Source of the DNA: RGIG3528 sp964653855
GTDB lineage: Bacteria > Bacillota > Clostridia > Lachnospirales > Lachnospiraceae
Direction of reading: 5' to 3'
Assembly (NCBI GenBank): GCA_964653855.1
Contig: CAZZFV010000002.1
Coordinates: 1 to 64,000 of the forward strand
DNA: 64,000 nucleotides
Shown here piece after piece: positions 53,596-63,129 of the stretch; positions within the stretch are counted from its first letter, which is position 1, and each line of letters begins with the position of its first letter. A program made the translations under genes and the position numbers. The notes under the pieces are model-generated. The model ran no database searches, was not told where the DNA came from, and saw nothing but the letters and a program-made list of their open reading frames with translations.

Positions 53596-55620
53596 ATGGA
53601 ATTCTTAAAAAACGACAATGCGCTTTATGTATACAAAAACGGCGAAACATTAAAAATCGAGCCGTGGGGAAAGGATGCTTTAAGAGTCCGTGCGACAATG
53701 AATCCCGAAATTCCCGATAAAACATGGGCGCTCACGGAAAACACAGATGCTATTACCCCCGAAATCCGTTTCTTTGAGGAAGAGTATTACAATTCCGGCG
53801 GATTTATGGACAAGCGCAAAATGGCGGAAATTACAAACGGCCGCATAAAGGCGGTTGTGAACGACGGAAGCGTAATAAGTTTTTATAAGGATGATCGCCT
53901 TATTTTACGCGAAGATTACCGCTGCTACGGCGGAACGATTTCAAAGGAAAGCAGATGCTTAAAGACCGTTAACCGTGAATGGAAGGGCATAATCGGGAGC
54001 AACCTCTATAAGCTCAAGGTTCGCTTCGAAAGCAATCAAAACGAAAAAATATTCGGTATGGGTCAATACCAATTCAATCAATTTGATCTAAAGGGATGCA
54101 CTCTTGAACTGGCGCAGAGAAACAGCCAGATAACGGTTCCGTTTATGGTTTCGTCTTACGGCTACGGATTCCTTTGGAATAATCCCGCAATCGGAGAGGC
54201 TGTGTTCGCAAACAATATAACGATGTGGACGGCGGCAGCCACCGACGTTTGCGATTATTGGATTTGCGCGGGTGACACGCCGAAAGAAATTTTGGCAAAA
54301 TACACGGGAGTTACCGGACATGCACCCATGTTCCCCGAAAGCCTCATGGGACTTTGGCAATGCAAGCTCCGTTACCGCACACAGGATGAAGTTTTGGAAG
54401 TTGCCCGTAAATATAAGGAAGAAGGCATAAAGATAGACCAAATCGTAATCGACTTCTTCCATTGGACGGTTCAGGGAGACTGGAAGTTCGACACAAAATA
54501 TTGGCCGGATCCGAAGGCAATGGTCGACGAACTCCACAAAATGGGAATAAAGGTGATTGTTTCCGTTTGGCCGAGCGTTGACAGGAGAAGCGAAAACTTC
54601 GGCCCCATGATGGACCAAGGCCTTTTAATCCGTACGGAGCGCGGTGAACCGCAAACATACGATTACCAGGGCGATTGCGTTGAAATTGACGTATTTAATC
54701 CAAAAGCCCGCGAGTACGTGTGGAACGTATGCAAAAAGAATTATTACGACTATGGCATCGACGCCTTCTGGCTCGACAATTCCGAGCCCGATTACGGTGT
54801 TTACGACTTTGACAACTTCCGTTATTATGCCGGTCCGGCATTATCGTGCAGCAACTTCTATCCGCAATATTTCAGCCGTATCTTTTATGACAAGATGGAA
54901 AAGATATGTGCGGAAACTCCGGTAAATTTGCTCAGAAGCTGCTGGGCAGGCAGTCAAAAATACGGAAATGTTGTTTGGTCGGGCGATGTGCCGAGTACCT
55001 TTGAAGCCTTTAAGGATCAGGTTATGGCGGGATTAAACATAGGTCTTGCGGGAATCCCATGGTGGACGACCGACATCGGCGGATTCATGACGGACAATGT
55101 TTTTGATCCCGAATTTAGGGAACTCTTAATCCGCTGGTATCAATTCGCAGTTTATTCCGCGGTGTTCAGGATGCACGGAGACAGGGGACCTTACAATATT
55201 CCGCCGCTTGATACGAGAGACTTTGGAGGCGGATATCTTCATACGGGGCAGCCGAACGAATTGTGGAGCTACGGCGAAGACAATTACAAAATAATGCGTA
55301 AGTATTACGACATTCGCATTTCGCTCCATGATTACATAAGAGACCTGTATAAGGAAAGCACGGAGAACGGCTCGCCGCTCATCCGCACAATGTTTTACGA
55401 ATTCCCGGACGACGAAAAGTGCTGGGAACTCTCGGACCAGTACATGTTCGGAAGCGATTATCTTGTCGCACCGATATTTGAACTCGGAATGAGAGAAAGA
55501 ACGGTATATCTGCCCGAAGGACAGTGGCAACTCACTTCCACGGGCGCGATATATAAGGGAAAAGAAACGGTTACCGTTTCCGCACCCATAGACTACATGC
55601 CGGTCTTTAAAAGGGTATGA
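53596..55620 (+). CDS. GH31 alpha-xylosidase-like enzyme
   Basis: A 674-residue retaining alpha-glycosidase without a signal peptide. The nucleophile Asp lies in DAFWLDNSEPDYG and the acid/base Asp in VVWSGDVPSTFEA; PWWTTDIGGF and AVFRMHGDRGP are further active-site motifs. A W-L/W-D-x-S/T-E-P-D/E nucleophile loop is characteristic of the XylS/Xyl31-type alpha-xylosidases rather than alpha-glucosidases (family knowledge), and the beta-galactosidase and beta-glucan phosphorylase neighbours support xyloglucan. The ribosome site (AAAGGA) is rather far, 14 nt, from ATG 53596. Confidence 0.92.
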   Translation: MEFLKNDNALYVYKNGETLKIEPWGKDALRVRATMNPEIPDKTWALTENTDAITPEIRFFEEEYYNSGGFMDKRKMAEITNGRIKAVVNDGSVISFYKDDRLILREDYRCYGGTISKESRCLKTVNREWKGIIGSNLYKLKVRFESNQNEKIFGMGQYQFNQFDLKGCTLELAQRNSQITVPFMVSSYGYGFLWNNPAIGEAVFANNITMWTAAATDVCDYWICAGDTPKEILAKYTGVTGHAPMFPESLMGLWQCKLRYRTQDEVLEVARKYKEEGIKIDQIVIDFFHWTVQGDWKFDTKYWPDPKAMVDELHKMGIKVIVSVWPSVDRRSENFGPMMDQGLLIRTERGEPQTYDYQGDCVEIDVFNPKAREYVWNVCKKNYYDYGIDAFWLDNSEPDYGVYDFDNFRYYAGPALSCSNFYPQYFSRIFYDKMEKICAETPVNLLRSCWAGSQKYGNVVWSGDVPSTFEAFKDQVMAGLNIGLAGIPWWTTDIGGFMTDNVFDPEFRELLIRWYQFAVYSAVFRMHGDRGPYNIPPLDTRDFGGGYLHTGQPNELWSYGEDNYKIMRKYYDIRISLHDYIRDLYKESTENGSPLIRTMFYEFPDDEKCWELSDQYMFGSDYLVAPIFELGMRERTVYLPEGQWQLTSTGAIYKGKETVTVSAPIDYMPVFKRV

Positions 55621-55649
55621 GAAGGATATCAAAAAGGGAGGATCTCAAA

Positions 55650-57878
55650 ATGAGAAAAAAGTTAAAAGCTGTATTTGCATTTCTGCTTGCACTTGTTTTA
55701 ACCGTTCCGATGAACTTTACAAGTGTTCTTGCGGATGACGGCGCAAACGATGCGGCAGTTGCGGAAGAACCCGCTGTAGCAAAAGCATTCCTTATGTTTG
55801 CAAGCAGTGACTGGGGCACATCAAAGTGGGCTGCCGACGATACGGATGTCGTAATCAACGAGGCAGGCACATATACCGTTTCGTATACAAGCGAGGCCGG
55901 ATTTGACGGATTTGCGTTTGCCGCACTCGGAATCGAAAACGGTGAAACATTGTTCCCCGGAGCAACAATCAAGATTCAGTCAATCAAGATCAACGGCTCC
56001 GAAATCGAGGTTTCAAAGGGCTACACATCATCGGACGACGGTATTGTGACAAGAATGAACCTGTACAACGAATGGGTAACGGATATCCCGGCAGATGCAA
56101 GAAGCTACGACGGTGTTATATCCGATTCGACACCTTTCTGTATCGCAAACGATATTAAGGGAATCAAGAGCATTGAAATTACTTTTGATTATTATATTCC
56201 CACGGCTTATATCATGTTTGCGGACAGCAACTGGTCGACACAATACTGGTATGACGGAAACGAATATGCGGGCGTTCATCCCGAAAACGTTGCAATTACG
56301 GGACCGGGACAATATACGGTTAAGATGACTACGGACAGCACATTCGATAGTTTTGCATTCCTCGCACTCGGAATCTCCTACGGCGACATCGCATTCCCCG
56401 CAGGCTGCATCGAGCTTAATTCCGTAAAGATCAACGGCGTTGAGCAGGAAACAAAGCTCGGCTACACGTCTTCGGATGACGGAATCACAACAAGAATGAA
56501 TATCTACAACGAGTGGGTATCGTCAGTTCCGGAAGATGCGCGCGGATACGGTGACATTACGGAAGCAAGCGCACAGATAATCGGAAAAGATCATGCGGGC
56601 ACAAACGAAATCGAAATCACATTCACATATCACATTCCTTATGCTTACCTTATGTATTCGGTAGGCGGCTGGGCAGCTTCTTATTGGGGCAATTACGCAA
56701 ATGACGTTCAGGTGGACGGCGAAGGCAAATATACGGTTTCGTTCGACTTCGGCGAAGGCGTTACATATGACAACTTCGATTTCCTTGCAATCGGTATCCA
56801 GGATGCGGAAAAGATTTTCCCCGGATACACAATCAAGATCGAATCCGTAAAGCTTAACGGTGAAAATTATGAGCTTACCGGAAAGCCTTATACGTCTTCC
56901 GACGACGGAATCACAACAAGAATGAATCTTTACAACGAATGGGTATCGTTTATTCCGAAAGACGCAAGAAGCTATGACGGCGTGGTTGACGATTGCACAT
57001 GGATTTCAATCCCCAAGGAAACAACCGGCATTAACAAGATGGAAGTAACATTCACATATGTTGCCGCAGAAAAGGAATATGTCGAAGAAGTTGACACATT
57101 CGATTATGAAGGCGCAATGAAGCAGACATATAACGCATATATGGCTGTTCAGACATCACCCAACTACGTTTTCCGTAACGAATGGTTTGAAACATCCTAC
57201 GGTAAGAACGCCGAGGGCGATTACTTCTCACACCTTACGGGCTGGGACGCAGACAACAATGCAACAAACAACGGCGGTGTGTTCACGGATACCGTTATCA
57301 ACGGCGACGGAACATACTCTGTAAGACTTGATCTTGCCGAAGGCGACGCAGGATTCGCAAATCAGGAATCCTACAACTTCATCAAGGTTGCAACCGATAT
57401 TCCTTATAAGCTTTACGAAAAAGGATACATCAACATCACAGACGTAAAGACATCGTTTGACGGCGGTAAGGGAAGAGAGTTCACATATATCAATTCCACA
57501 ACCGACGGCACAACAAAGACGGATTATTTGGAGCTTACGATTCTTAACACATATGATTCGGAAGTCGGCTCGGAAGCAATTCCTTATGTTATGGCAACAA
57601 AGAGCATCGTGATCACGTTTACCGTAACGGGATTCGGCACAACGGCAGAGCCTACACCGGAACCTACGGCAACACCCGCTCCCACAGAGGCACCTGCAGC
57701 AACAGCCACACCGGTTCCGACAGAGGCGCCTATTGCAACGGCAACACCCGCTCCCACGGAAGCTCCCGCAACATCGTCTTCAAGCAATGCGGGTTCGGTG
57801 GTTGTAATCGTGGTCGTTGCACTTGCTATCGCAGCAGCTTGTGTATATTTCTTTGTAATAAAGAAGAATAAAAAGTAA
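55650..57878 (+). CDS. Membrane-anchored surface protein with three ~145-residue repeats and a Pro/Thr linker
   Basis: A 742-residue exported protein: cleavable-type signal (MRKKLKAVFAFLLALVL, cut near VLADDG), then three tandem beta-rich modules at about 40-180, 185-330 and 331-475. Each opens AxLMxxxxxW, contains a FAFxALGI core and ends with GYTSSDDGI-x-TRMNxYNEWV, then ITFxYxIP. A fourth, diverged module spans about 490-680. A Pro/Thr/Ala/Glu linker (~680-712) and a C-terminal helix with Lys-rich tail anchor it, without an LPxTG motif. The aromatic-rich repeats look like carbohydrate-binding modules (inference). GGGAGG precedes ATG 55650. Confidence 0.9.
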   Translation: MRKKLKAVFAFLLALVLTVPMNFTSVLADDGANDAAVAEEPAVAKAFLMFASSDWGTSKWAADDTDVVINEAGTYTVSYTSEAGFDGFAFAALGIENGETLFPGATIKIQSIKINGSEIEVSKGYTSSDDGIVTRMNLYNEWVTDIPADARSYDGVISDSTPFCIANDIKGIKSIEITFDYYIPTAYIMFADSNWSTQYWYDGNEYAGVHPENVAITGPGQYTVKMTTDSTFDSFAFLALGISYGDIAFPAGCIELNSVKINGVEQETKLGYTSSDDGITTRMNIYNEWVSSVPEDARGYGDITEASAQIIGKDHAGTNEIEITFTYHIPYAYLMYSVGGWAASYWGNYANDVQVDGEGKYTVSFDFGEGVTYDNFDFLAIGIQDAEKIFPGYTIKIESVKLNGENYELTGKPYTSSDDGITTRMNLYNEWVSFIPKDARSYDGVVDDCTWISIPKETTGINKMEVTFTYVAAEKEYVEEVDTFDYEGAMKQTYNAYMAVQTSPNYVFRNEWFETSYGKNAEGDYFSHLTGWDADNNATNNGGVFTDTVINGDGTYSVRLDLAEGDAGFANQESYNFIKVATDIPYKLYEKGYINITDVKTSFDGGKGREFTYINSTTDGTTKTDYLELTILNTYDSEVGSEAIPYVMATKSIVITFTVTGFGTTAEPTPEPTATPAPTEAPAATATPVPTEAPIATATPAPTEAPATSSSSNAGSVVVIVVVALAIAAACVYFFVIKKNKK

Positions 57879-57958
57879 TAAGTAAATGTTTTACTTAAAG
57901 AAATTTGGTTTAAAGATAATCAAACGACGGAGTCGTTAACCGTCAAACGGGTGGAACA

Positions 57959-57989
57959 TTCGGGGTAAGAAAAAATATCTTACCCCGAA
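57959..57989 (+). other. Strong intercistronic hairpin without T-run
   Basis: Perfect 12-bp stem TTCGGGGTAAGA / TCTTACCCCGAA with a 7-nt loop, between the surface protein and the importer; followed by CAAAGCC, so not an ordinary terminator. Likely an mRNA stabiliser or processing site. Confidence 0.7.
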
Positions 57990-58017
57990 CAAAGCCACCA
58001 AAAAAGGAGAAAGGACC

Positions 58018-59496
58018 TTGGGGTTCATGAAGCAGAATAAAGAATTGAATTCGAAAACAAACAGCTTTAAATTAAACGACCATCCGCTTTATTATTTGGA
58101 GCGTATTCTTGTGATTATGGCTACGATGACCGCATTTTTCCCGTCATTCAACCCTTCAAGAATTTCACTCGAGATAAATAAACACTGTTCGCTTTTTACC
58201 GCGGCTGTTTCATATACAACATTGACGGAAAACTTGAAAAGAGCGTTGAACAAGGGCTGGGTACAGCAGTCGAGCTTCGTTCTTTTGCTTATTTCGAGTC
58301 TTATTGTGGTAATCGGTATTTTCCTCGGCGTTGCGGGCGCATGTATGTCGCTCGGCAACAATCGCCTCAGAAAACTCGGAAGATGGTTCCCTTTTTCGGG
58401 CTCGATATTGATGCTCGGGGGACTTTTCGGAATTTATAAGGCATACACGGAAGTTGCAGCAACCGAAAAGCCCACCAAAGTAAATCCTCATTTTTGCTGG
58501 GGATTCTGGTGGTACTTCGGAATCGCGGCCATCCTTCTCGTGATTTCGGTAATACTCATTTTTGCCGAGAACAAGAAAAAGTCGGAAGACATGTTTGCGA
58601 TAGAAGAGGGACGAAAGCTTTTCCTCATGATGCTTCCGATCATCGCTGCGGCATTCATATTCTCGTATCTTCCTCTTTGGGGATGGAGATTCGCTTTCTT
58701 TGACTATGTACCGGGAAATGATTTGACCCTCGATAATTTTGTCGGATTTAAGTGGTTTTCGGCACTCTTTAAGAATTCGGCGACAAGAAGCGATATTTTG
58801 AGAGTCATGAGAAACACGTTCGCAATGAGCGGACTCGGACTTCTCACAAGCTGGCTTCCAATGACGTTCGCGATTTTGCTTGCCGAAATCCCGAGTGTAA
58901 GATACCGTAAATTCATTCAGATATTTACGACAATCCCGAACTTCATAAGCTGGGTACTTGTTTATGCAATCGCACTTGCAATTTTCTCGACGGACGGATT
59001 TATTAACAGCGTCTTACGTGAACTTGGCGATGCGGCGGCAAAAACAAACTATCTTATGTCTGCCGACCACACATGGCTCAAGATGCTTCTTTGGGGTACA
59101 TGGAAGGGAATAGGCTGGAGCGCAATCATCTATATTGCGGCAATCACGGGAATCGACCAGGGACTTTATGAAGCCGCAATGATCGACGGCGCGGGCAGAT
59201 TCAGAAGAATATGGCACGTTACCGTTCCGTCTCTCCTTCCCACATATCTTGTAATGCTCCTTATGCAGATCGCGGGAATTTTGAGTAACGGTCTCGAACA
59301 GTATTTGGTATTCGAAAACGCAAACAACAAGGATTTGATCGAAGTACTTGATCTTTACGTATATAACCTCGGCTTTGACGGCGGACAGATACCTCTCGCA
59401 ACGGTTGTGAGTATGGCAAAGTCGGTAGTCAGCGTAACGCTTCTCTTTATCGCAAACAAGGTTTCAAAGGCAATCAGAGGCGAGAGCATTATCTAA
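58018..59496 (+). CDS. Lpl/Ytc-type ABC permease with extended N-terminus
   Basis: A 492-residue permease. The C-terminal ~300 residues match LplB-type subunits (LMMLPIIAAAFIFSYLPLWGW, EAA loop YEAAMIDGAGRFRRIWHVTV). The N-terminal ~190 residues add about four hydrophobic helices not found in usual LplB proteins (~300-320 residues). TTG 58018 has AAGGAG with 8-nt spacing; ATG 58027 is the alternative. Pairs with the next gene. Confidence 0.93.
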   Translation: MGFMKQNKELNSKTNSFKLNDHPLYYLERILVIMATMTAFFPSFNPSRISLEINKHCSLFTAAVSYTTLTENLKRALNKGWVQQSSFVLLLISSLIVVIGIFLGVAGACMSLGNNRLRKLGRWFPFSGSILMLGGLFGIYKAYTEVAATEKPTKVNPHFCWGFWWYFGIAAILLVISVILIFAENKKKSEDMFAIEEGRKLFLMMLPIIAAAFIFSYLPLWGWRFAFFDYVPGNDLTLDNFVGFKWFSALFKNSATRSDILRVMRNTFAMSGLGLLTSWLPMTFAILLAEIPSVRYRKFIQIFTTIPNFISWVLVYAIALAIFSTDGFINSVLRELGDAAAKTNYLMSADHTWLKMLLWGTWKGIGWSAIIYIAAITGIDQGLYEAAMIDGAGRFRRIWHVTVPSLLPTYLVMLLMQIAGILSNGLEQYLVFENANNKDLIEVLDLYVYNLGFDGGQIPLATVVSMAKSVVSVTLLFIANKVSKAIRGESII

Positions 59497-59508
59497 CGGA
59501 GGTACGGT

Positions 59509-60453
59509 ATGGAAAAGGAAAAGAAAAAATTCAAGCTTATAAAAACAGACCAGACATATATTTACAAAAGAAAAGCGGGAGATTATGTTTTTGATATCAT
59601 AAACCACGTGTGGTTCGGAATATTCACGCTCCTTTGCATCTTCCCGTTCTACTACCTGTTTATAAATACCGTGTCGGACAACGATCTTGTCGCAAAAGGA
59701 CTTGTAAACTTTTATCCGAAGGGATTTCACTTAAACAACTATCTTGCGTTAAAAAACGTAAACGATTTGTTTAACGCATTTGCGGTTACGGTTACAAGAA
59801 CGATACTCGGAACGGCACTCATGGTATTTTGCTCCGGCTTTGCGGGATATCTCGTAACAAAGCAAAAGCTTTGGAAGAGAAGTTTCTGGTACAGATTCAT
59901 AGTAATCACGATGTACTTTAACGCGGGACTCATTCCCTGGTACTTAAACATGATGATGCTCGGTCTCACAAACAACTTCTGGGCATACATAATCCCGGGA
60001 ATTGTCGCACCTTACAACATCATTCTTGTAAAGACCTATATAGAATCGCTTCCGGCAGAGCTTGAGGAAGCCGCGTTAATCGACGGCGCGGGATTCTTTA
60101 AGGTGTTCTTAAGTATTATTTGGCCGCTCAGCAAGCCGATTCTTGCGACAATCGCGATATTCGGCGCGGTGGGAAACTGGAACTCCTTCCAGGATTCACT
60201 CCTTCTTATGCAAAATGCGCCTCAATATTACACATTGCAGCACAGACTTTATGATTACTTAAAGAAGGCGACAAACCTTGGCGCAATGATGAGCGGTGCG
60301 GGCGGTTCGTCGACAATGACGGCAAGCATGACAAACCCCGTTGTCGTTAAGTATACGATAGCCATGGCAACGATAATTCCGATACTTTGCGTATATCCCA
60401 TAATGCAAAGATATTTCGTAAAAGGAATCACACTTGGAGGTGTTAAGGGGTGA
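59509..60453 (+). CDS. Lpl/Ytc-type ABC permease, second subunit
   Basis: A 314-residue permease with six predicted helices and the EAA loop LEEAALIDGAGFFKVFLSII. The C-terminal extension reads VKGITLGGVKG, typical of this subfamily. It starts 12 nt after the first permease. The importer lacks an ATPase gene here. Confidence 0.95.
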   Translation: MEKEKKKFKLIKTDQTYIYKRKAGDYVFDIINHVWFGIFTLLCIFPFYYLFINTVSDNDLVAKGLVNFYPKGFHLNNYLALKNVNDLFNAFAVTVTRTILGTALMVFCSGFAGYLVTKQKLWKRSFWYRFIVITMYFNAGLIPWYLNMMMLGLTNNFWAYIIPGIVAPYNIILVKTYIESLPAELEEAALIDGAGFFKVFLSIIWPLSKPILATIAIFGAVGNWNSFQDSLLLMQNAPQYYTLQHRLYDYLKKATNLGAMMSGAGGSSTMTASMTNPVVVKYTIAMATIIPILCVYPIMQRYFVKGITLGGVKG

Positions 60454-60490
60454 TAAGCCCTTAAACATATAATGAAGAGGAGGAAAATTT

Positions 60491-62320
60491 ATGAAGATTA
60501 AAAACTTTAAAATGCGGTTTTTAAGCCTTTTTCTTGCGGCAGCGATGATTGTTCCCGTGCTTTCGGGATGCGGAACAACCACGAACGAAAACAAGAATAA
60601 CGGCACCGTTGAAGACGGAAGCGGGAATTCGGGTGGTTCCGGAAGCTCGTCCGGAAAGACGGATTCGGGCAAAAACACCGATAAGGAAATCGTTACTCTT
60701 AACGTTTATACCCAGCTTGCAAACTATTCGGGACTTCAGGGCGGATGGATTGCGACGGTGCTTGAAGACAAGTTCGGCGTAAAAATCAATATCATCCCCG
60801 ATCAGGAAGGCACATACGAGACACGTGTGGAAACGGGAAACCTGGGTGATATCGTGGTTTGGGGTTCGGACGGCGACGATTATGCGAATGCCGTAAACTT
60901 GGGACTTCTTTATGACTGGGAAGACGACGACCTTTTAAAGGAATACGGCCCTTACATTTATGAAAACATGCAGGCGGCTCTCGAAAACAACCGTTCGCTT
61001 AACGCAGACGGAAAGATCTACGGTTTCGGACACGGTGTTGCGGCAGACATGACCGACCACCAGTCGTTCTTCTACACATGGGATATGAGATGGGATCTTT
61101 ATAAACAGCTCGGATGCCCCGAAGTAAAGGATCTTGACGGACTTATCGATCTCTTCACCGAAATGAAGAAAATACAGCCTCTCGACGATAACGGCAACGA
61201 AGCATACGCAATGAGCCTCTGGCCCGACTGGGACGGCGACATGGTAATGTATGTTAAGGCGTTTGCCACGGCATATTGGGGATATGATGAGCTTGCGGGC
61301 GGACTTTTCGATTCCGACACGGGCGAATTCCATCCTTGCCTCGAAGTAAACGAAGACGGCTCTTACGGACCTTATCTTGCAATGCTTGAGTGGTTCTATA
61401 AATTAAATAAGGCGGGTCTCCTTGATCCCGACTCGATGACCGCAACATACGATACGGCAACGGAAAAGGTAAGAAACTCCGGCGTATTCTTCCAGATATT
61501 CAACTATGCGGGCAGCAACGTATACAATACGGATGAGCATATTTCACAAAACCGCATGATGCTTCCCGTTGTTCCGTCGGAAGCAACACCTCCGGCATAC
61601 GGCATGAGCATTTACGGCGGCAACAGACTTTGGACAATCGGCGCAAAGACGGAATATCCCGAGCTTTGCATGGAAATCATCAACTGGCTTTCGACACCCG
61701 AAGGAACAATGGCTCTCTGGTACGGTATCAAGGGCGTAATGTGGGATTACAACGATGAAGGCGGAATCTATTTCACCGAAATCGGAAAGGCTTGCAACAA
61801 CGATTCCGAATATCAGCTTGACGGCGTTACATGGACATCACCCGACACCGGAAAGACATATACTCTCAGCGGAAGCTTTAACGACGGTCTCCTTCAGATC
61901 AACAACATAACGTGGGCACAGGATGCAAAGAACCCCGAATCGAAGCTCGGTGAAACATATAACTCGGAGCTTTGGGAATCCGAGCAGGGCGACGCAAAGT
62001 GCGATCTCGAAGCAGAGTGGAGAGCATTCACGGGAGTTGTGGGCACACAGCAATACCTTGAAAAGACAAATTACAGAATAATCAAGGCATACTCGGGCTG
62101 GAAAGAATCACAAAAGAGCGAAACACTTAAGACCGCTTACAAGCAGATTCAGGAATGCATCACGACAAAGTCGTGGCAGGCAATTTATGCTTCCTCCGAC
62201 GCAAAGTTTAAGTTCATCGTAAAGCAGATGATTTCCCAATGTGAGGAATACGGTTACGACGAATACAGAGCATGGGGCGAAGAGCAGGCAAAGGCTAAGT
62301 TTGCGGCTCAGATTGATTAA
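60491..62320 (+). CDS. Oligosaccharide-binding lipoprotein (LplA-type)
   Basis: A 609-residue solute-binding lipoprotein: lipobox LSGC (Cys27), a Gly/Ser/Asn-rich spacer (~30-58), then the binding fold (VTLNVYTQLANYSG, VWGSDGDDYANAVNLGLL, YSGWKESQKSETLKTAY). Its large size is usual for binders of complex oligosaccharides. AGGAGG precedes the ATG. Cargo inferred from the adjoining GH94/GH42/GH31 enzymes. Confidence 0.94.
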   Translation: MKIKNFKMRFLSLFLAAAMIVPVLSGCGTTTNENKNNGTVEDGSGNSGGSGSSSGKTDSGKNTDKEIVTLNVYTQLANYSGLQGGWIATVLEDKFGVKINIIPDQEGTYETRVETGNLGDIVVWGSDGDDYANAVNLGLLYDWEDDDLLKEYGPYIYENMQAALENNRSLNADGKIYGFGHGVAADMTDHQSFFYTWDMRWDLYKQLGCPEVKDLDGLIDLFTEMKKIQPLDDNGNEAYAMSLWPDWDGDMVMYVKAFATAYWGYDELAGGLFDSDTGEFHPCLEVNEDGSYGPYLAMLEWFYKLNKAGLLDPDSMTATYDTATEKVRNSGVFFQIFNYAGSNVYNTDEHISQNRMMLPVVPSEATPPAYGMSIYGGNRLWTIGAKTEYPELCMEIINWLSTPEGTMALWYGIKGVMWDYNDEGGIYFTEIGKACNNDSEYQLDGVTWTSPDTGKTYTLSGSFNDGLLQINNITWAQDAKNPESKLGETYNSELWESEQGDAKCDLEAEWRAFTGVVGTQQYLEKTNYRIIKAYSGWKESQKSETLKTAYKQIQECITTKSWQAIYASSDAKFKFIVKQMISQCEEYGYDEYRAWGEEQAKAKFAAQID

Positions 62321-62355
62321 TGCGTTTTTGTTGTAACAAAATAAAAAAAGTTTCG

Positions 62356-62380
62356 ATGGGGAGATTTTTAATCTCCCCAT
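62356..62380 (+). terminator. Hairpin after the binding-protein gene
   Basis: Perfect 11-bp stem ATGGGGAGATT / AATCTCCCCAT with a 3-nt loop; little T-run follows, so it may be a terminator or a processing hairpin. Confidence 0.5.
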
Positions 62381-62442
62381 TGTTATAAATAAGTGTTACA
62401 ATATCAAAAGTATCATGAAATATAAAAACGGTGTAACGATAA

Positions 62443-63117
62443 ATGAAAATAGTAAGTTATGACAGCAAGTTGATGAAATTTTTGAATACCTTTTGCGATG
62501 TCGCGTTTTTAAACCTTTTGTGGATAATCGGATGTATTCCGATAGTCACAATCGGCACTTCGACGATTGCTGCCTATACGGTTACTCTAAAAATTGTCAA
62601 AGGAACGGAAGGCTATATAGCGCGTGACTTTTTTAAGGCATACAAAAATAACCTGAAGCACGGAATACTTTTGACATTTATACTTGCGATTCCGCTTTAC
62701 AGCGCATGGATAAGTTTTCAATTGTTTCAAAATCTCGAAGACAATCCTTTTTATTTTTTGCTTGTTGCGATTTTACTCGTATTCGTGTTTGTGTGGCATG
62801 TTGTATATATTTTTCCGATCGAAGCGAGTTACGAAAACAAGCTAATAAACAATCTCATAAACGCAAGGCGCGTATTTATGAGATTTCCGCTGCAAAGCAT
62901 TCTCATATGCATACTTTGTGCGGCGGAAGGCTTTGTGTTTTTCTTTTGGTGCTTTGTGTACGACAACACGTTCAGCCACGTTCTTATGTGGATAGGAATT
63001 TTGATAGGACCGATGTGTATAATGATGACAATATCGGGGATGGTATTGCCTTTATTTAAGAAAATTGACGATAATGACGAAAGTGATTTGGAAGATACAA
63101 ATATAAGCGTTAATTAA
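62443..63117 (+). CDS. YesL-like (DUF624) membrane protein
   Basis: A 224-residue protein with about five helices and the family N-terminal pattern NLLWIIGCIPIVTIGTSTIA. Such proteins are repeatedly encoded with Lpl/Ytc-type importers in Firmicutes, but their function is unknown. No obvious Shine-Dalgarno is seen (TAACGATAA before the ATG). Separated from the importer by 122 nt and a hairpin. Confidence 0.9.
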   Translation: MKIVSYDSKLMKFLNTFCDVAFLNLLWIIGCIPIVTIGTSTIAAYTVTLKIVKGTEGYIARDFFKAYKNNLKHGILLTFILAIPLYSAWISFQLFQNLEDNPFYFLLVAILLVFVFVWHVVYIFPIEASYENKLINNLINARRVFMRFPLQSILICILCAAEGFVFFFWCFVYDNTFSHVLMWIGILIGPMCIMMTISGMVLPLFKKIDDNDESDLEDTNISVN

Positions 63118-63129
63118 TGGGGGTAGGTT

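Noticed and set aside
57584..57787. Frame on the minus strand made of Gly/Ala/Val repeats
   Set aside because: It is the antisense reading of the Pro/Thr/Ala linker of the surface protein.
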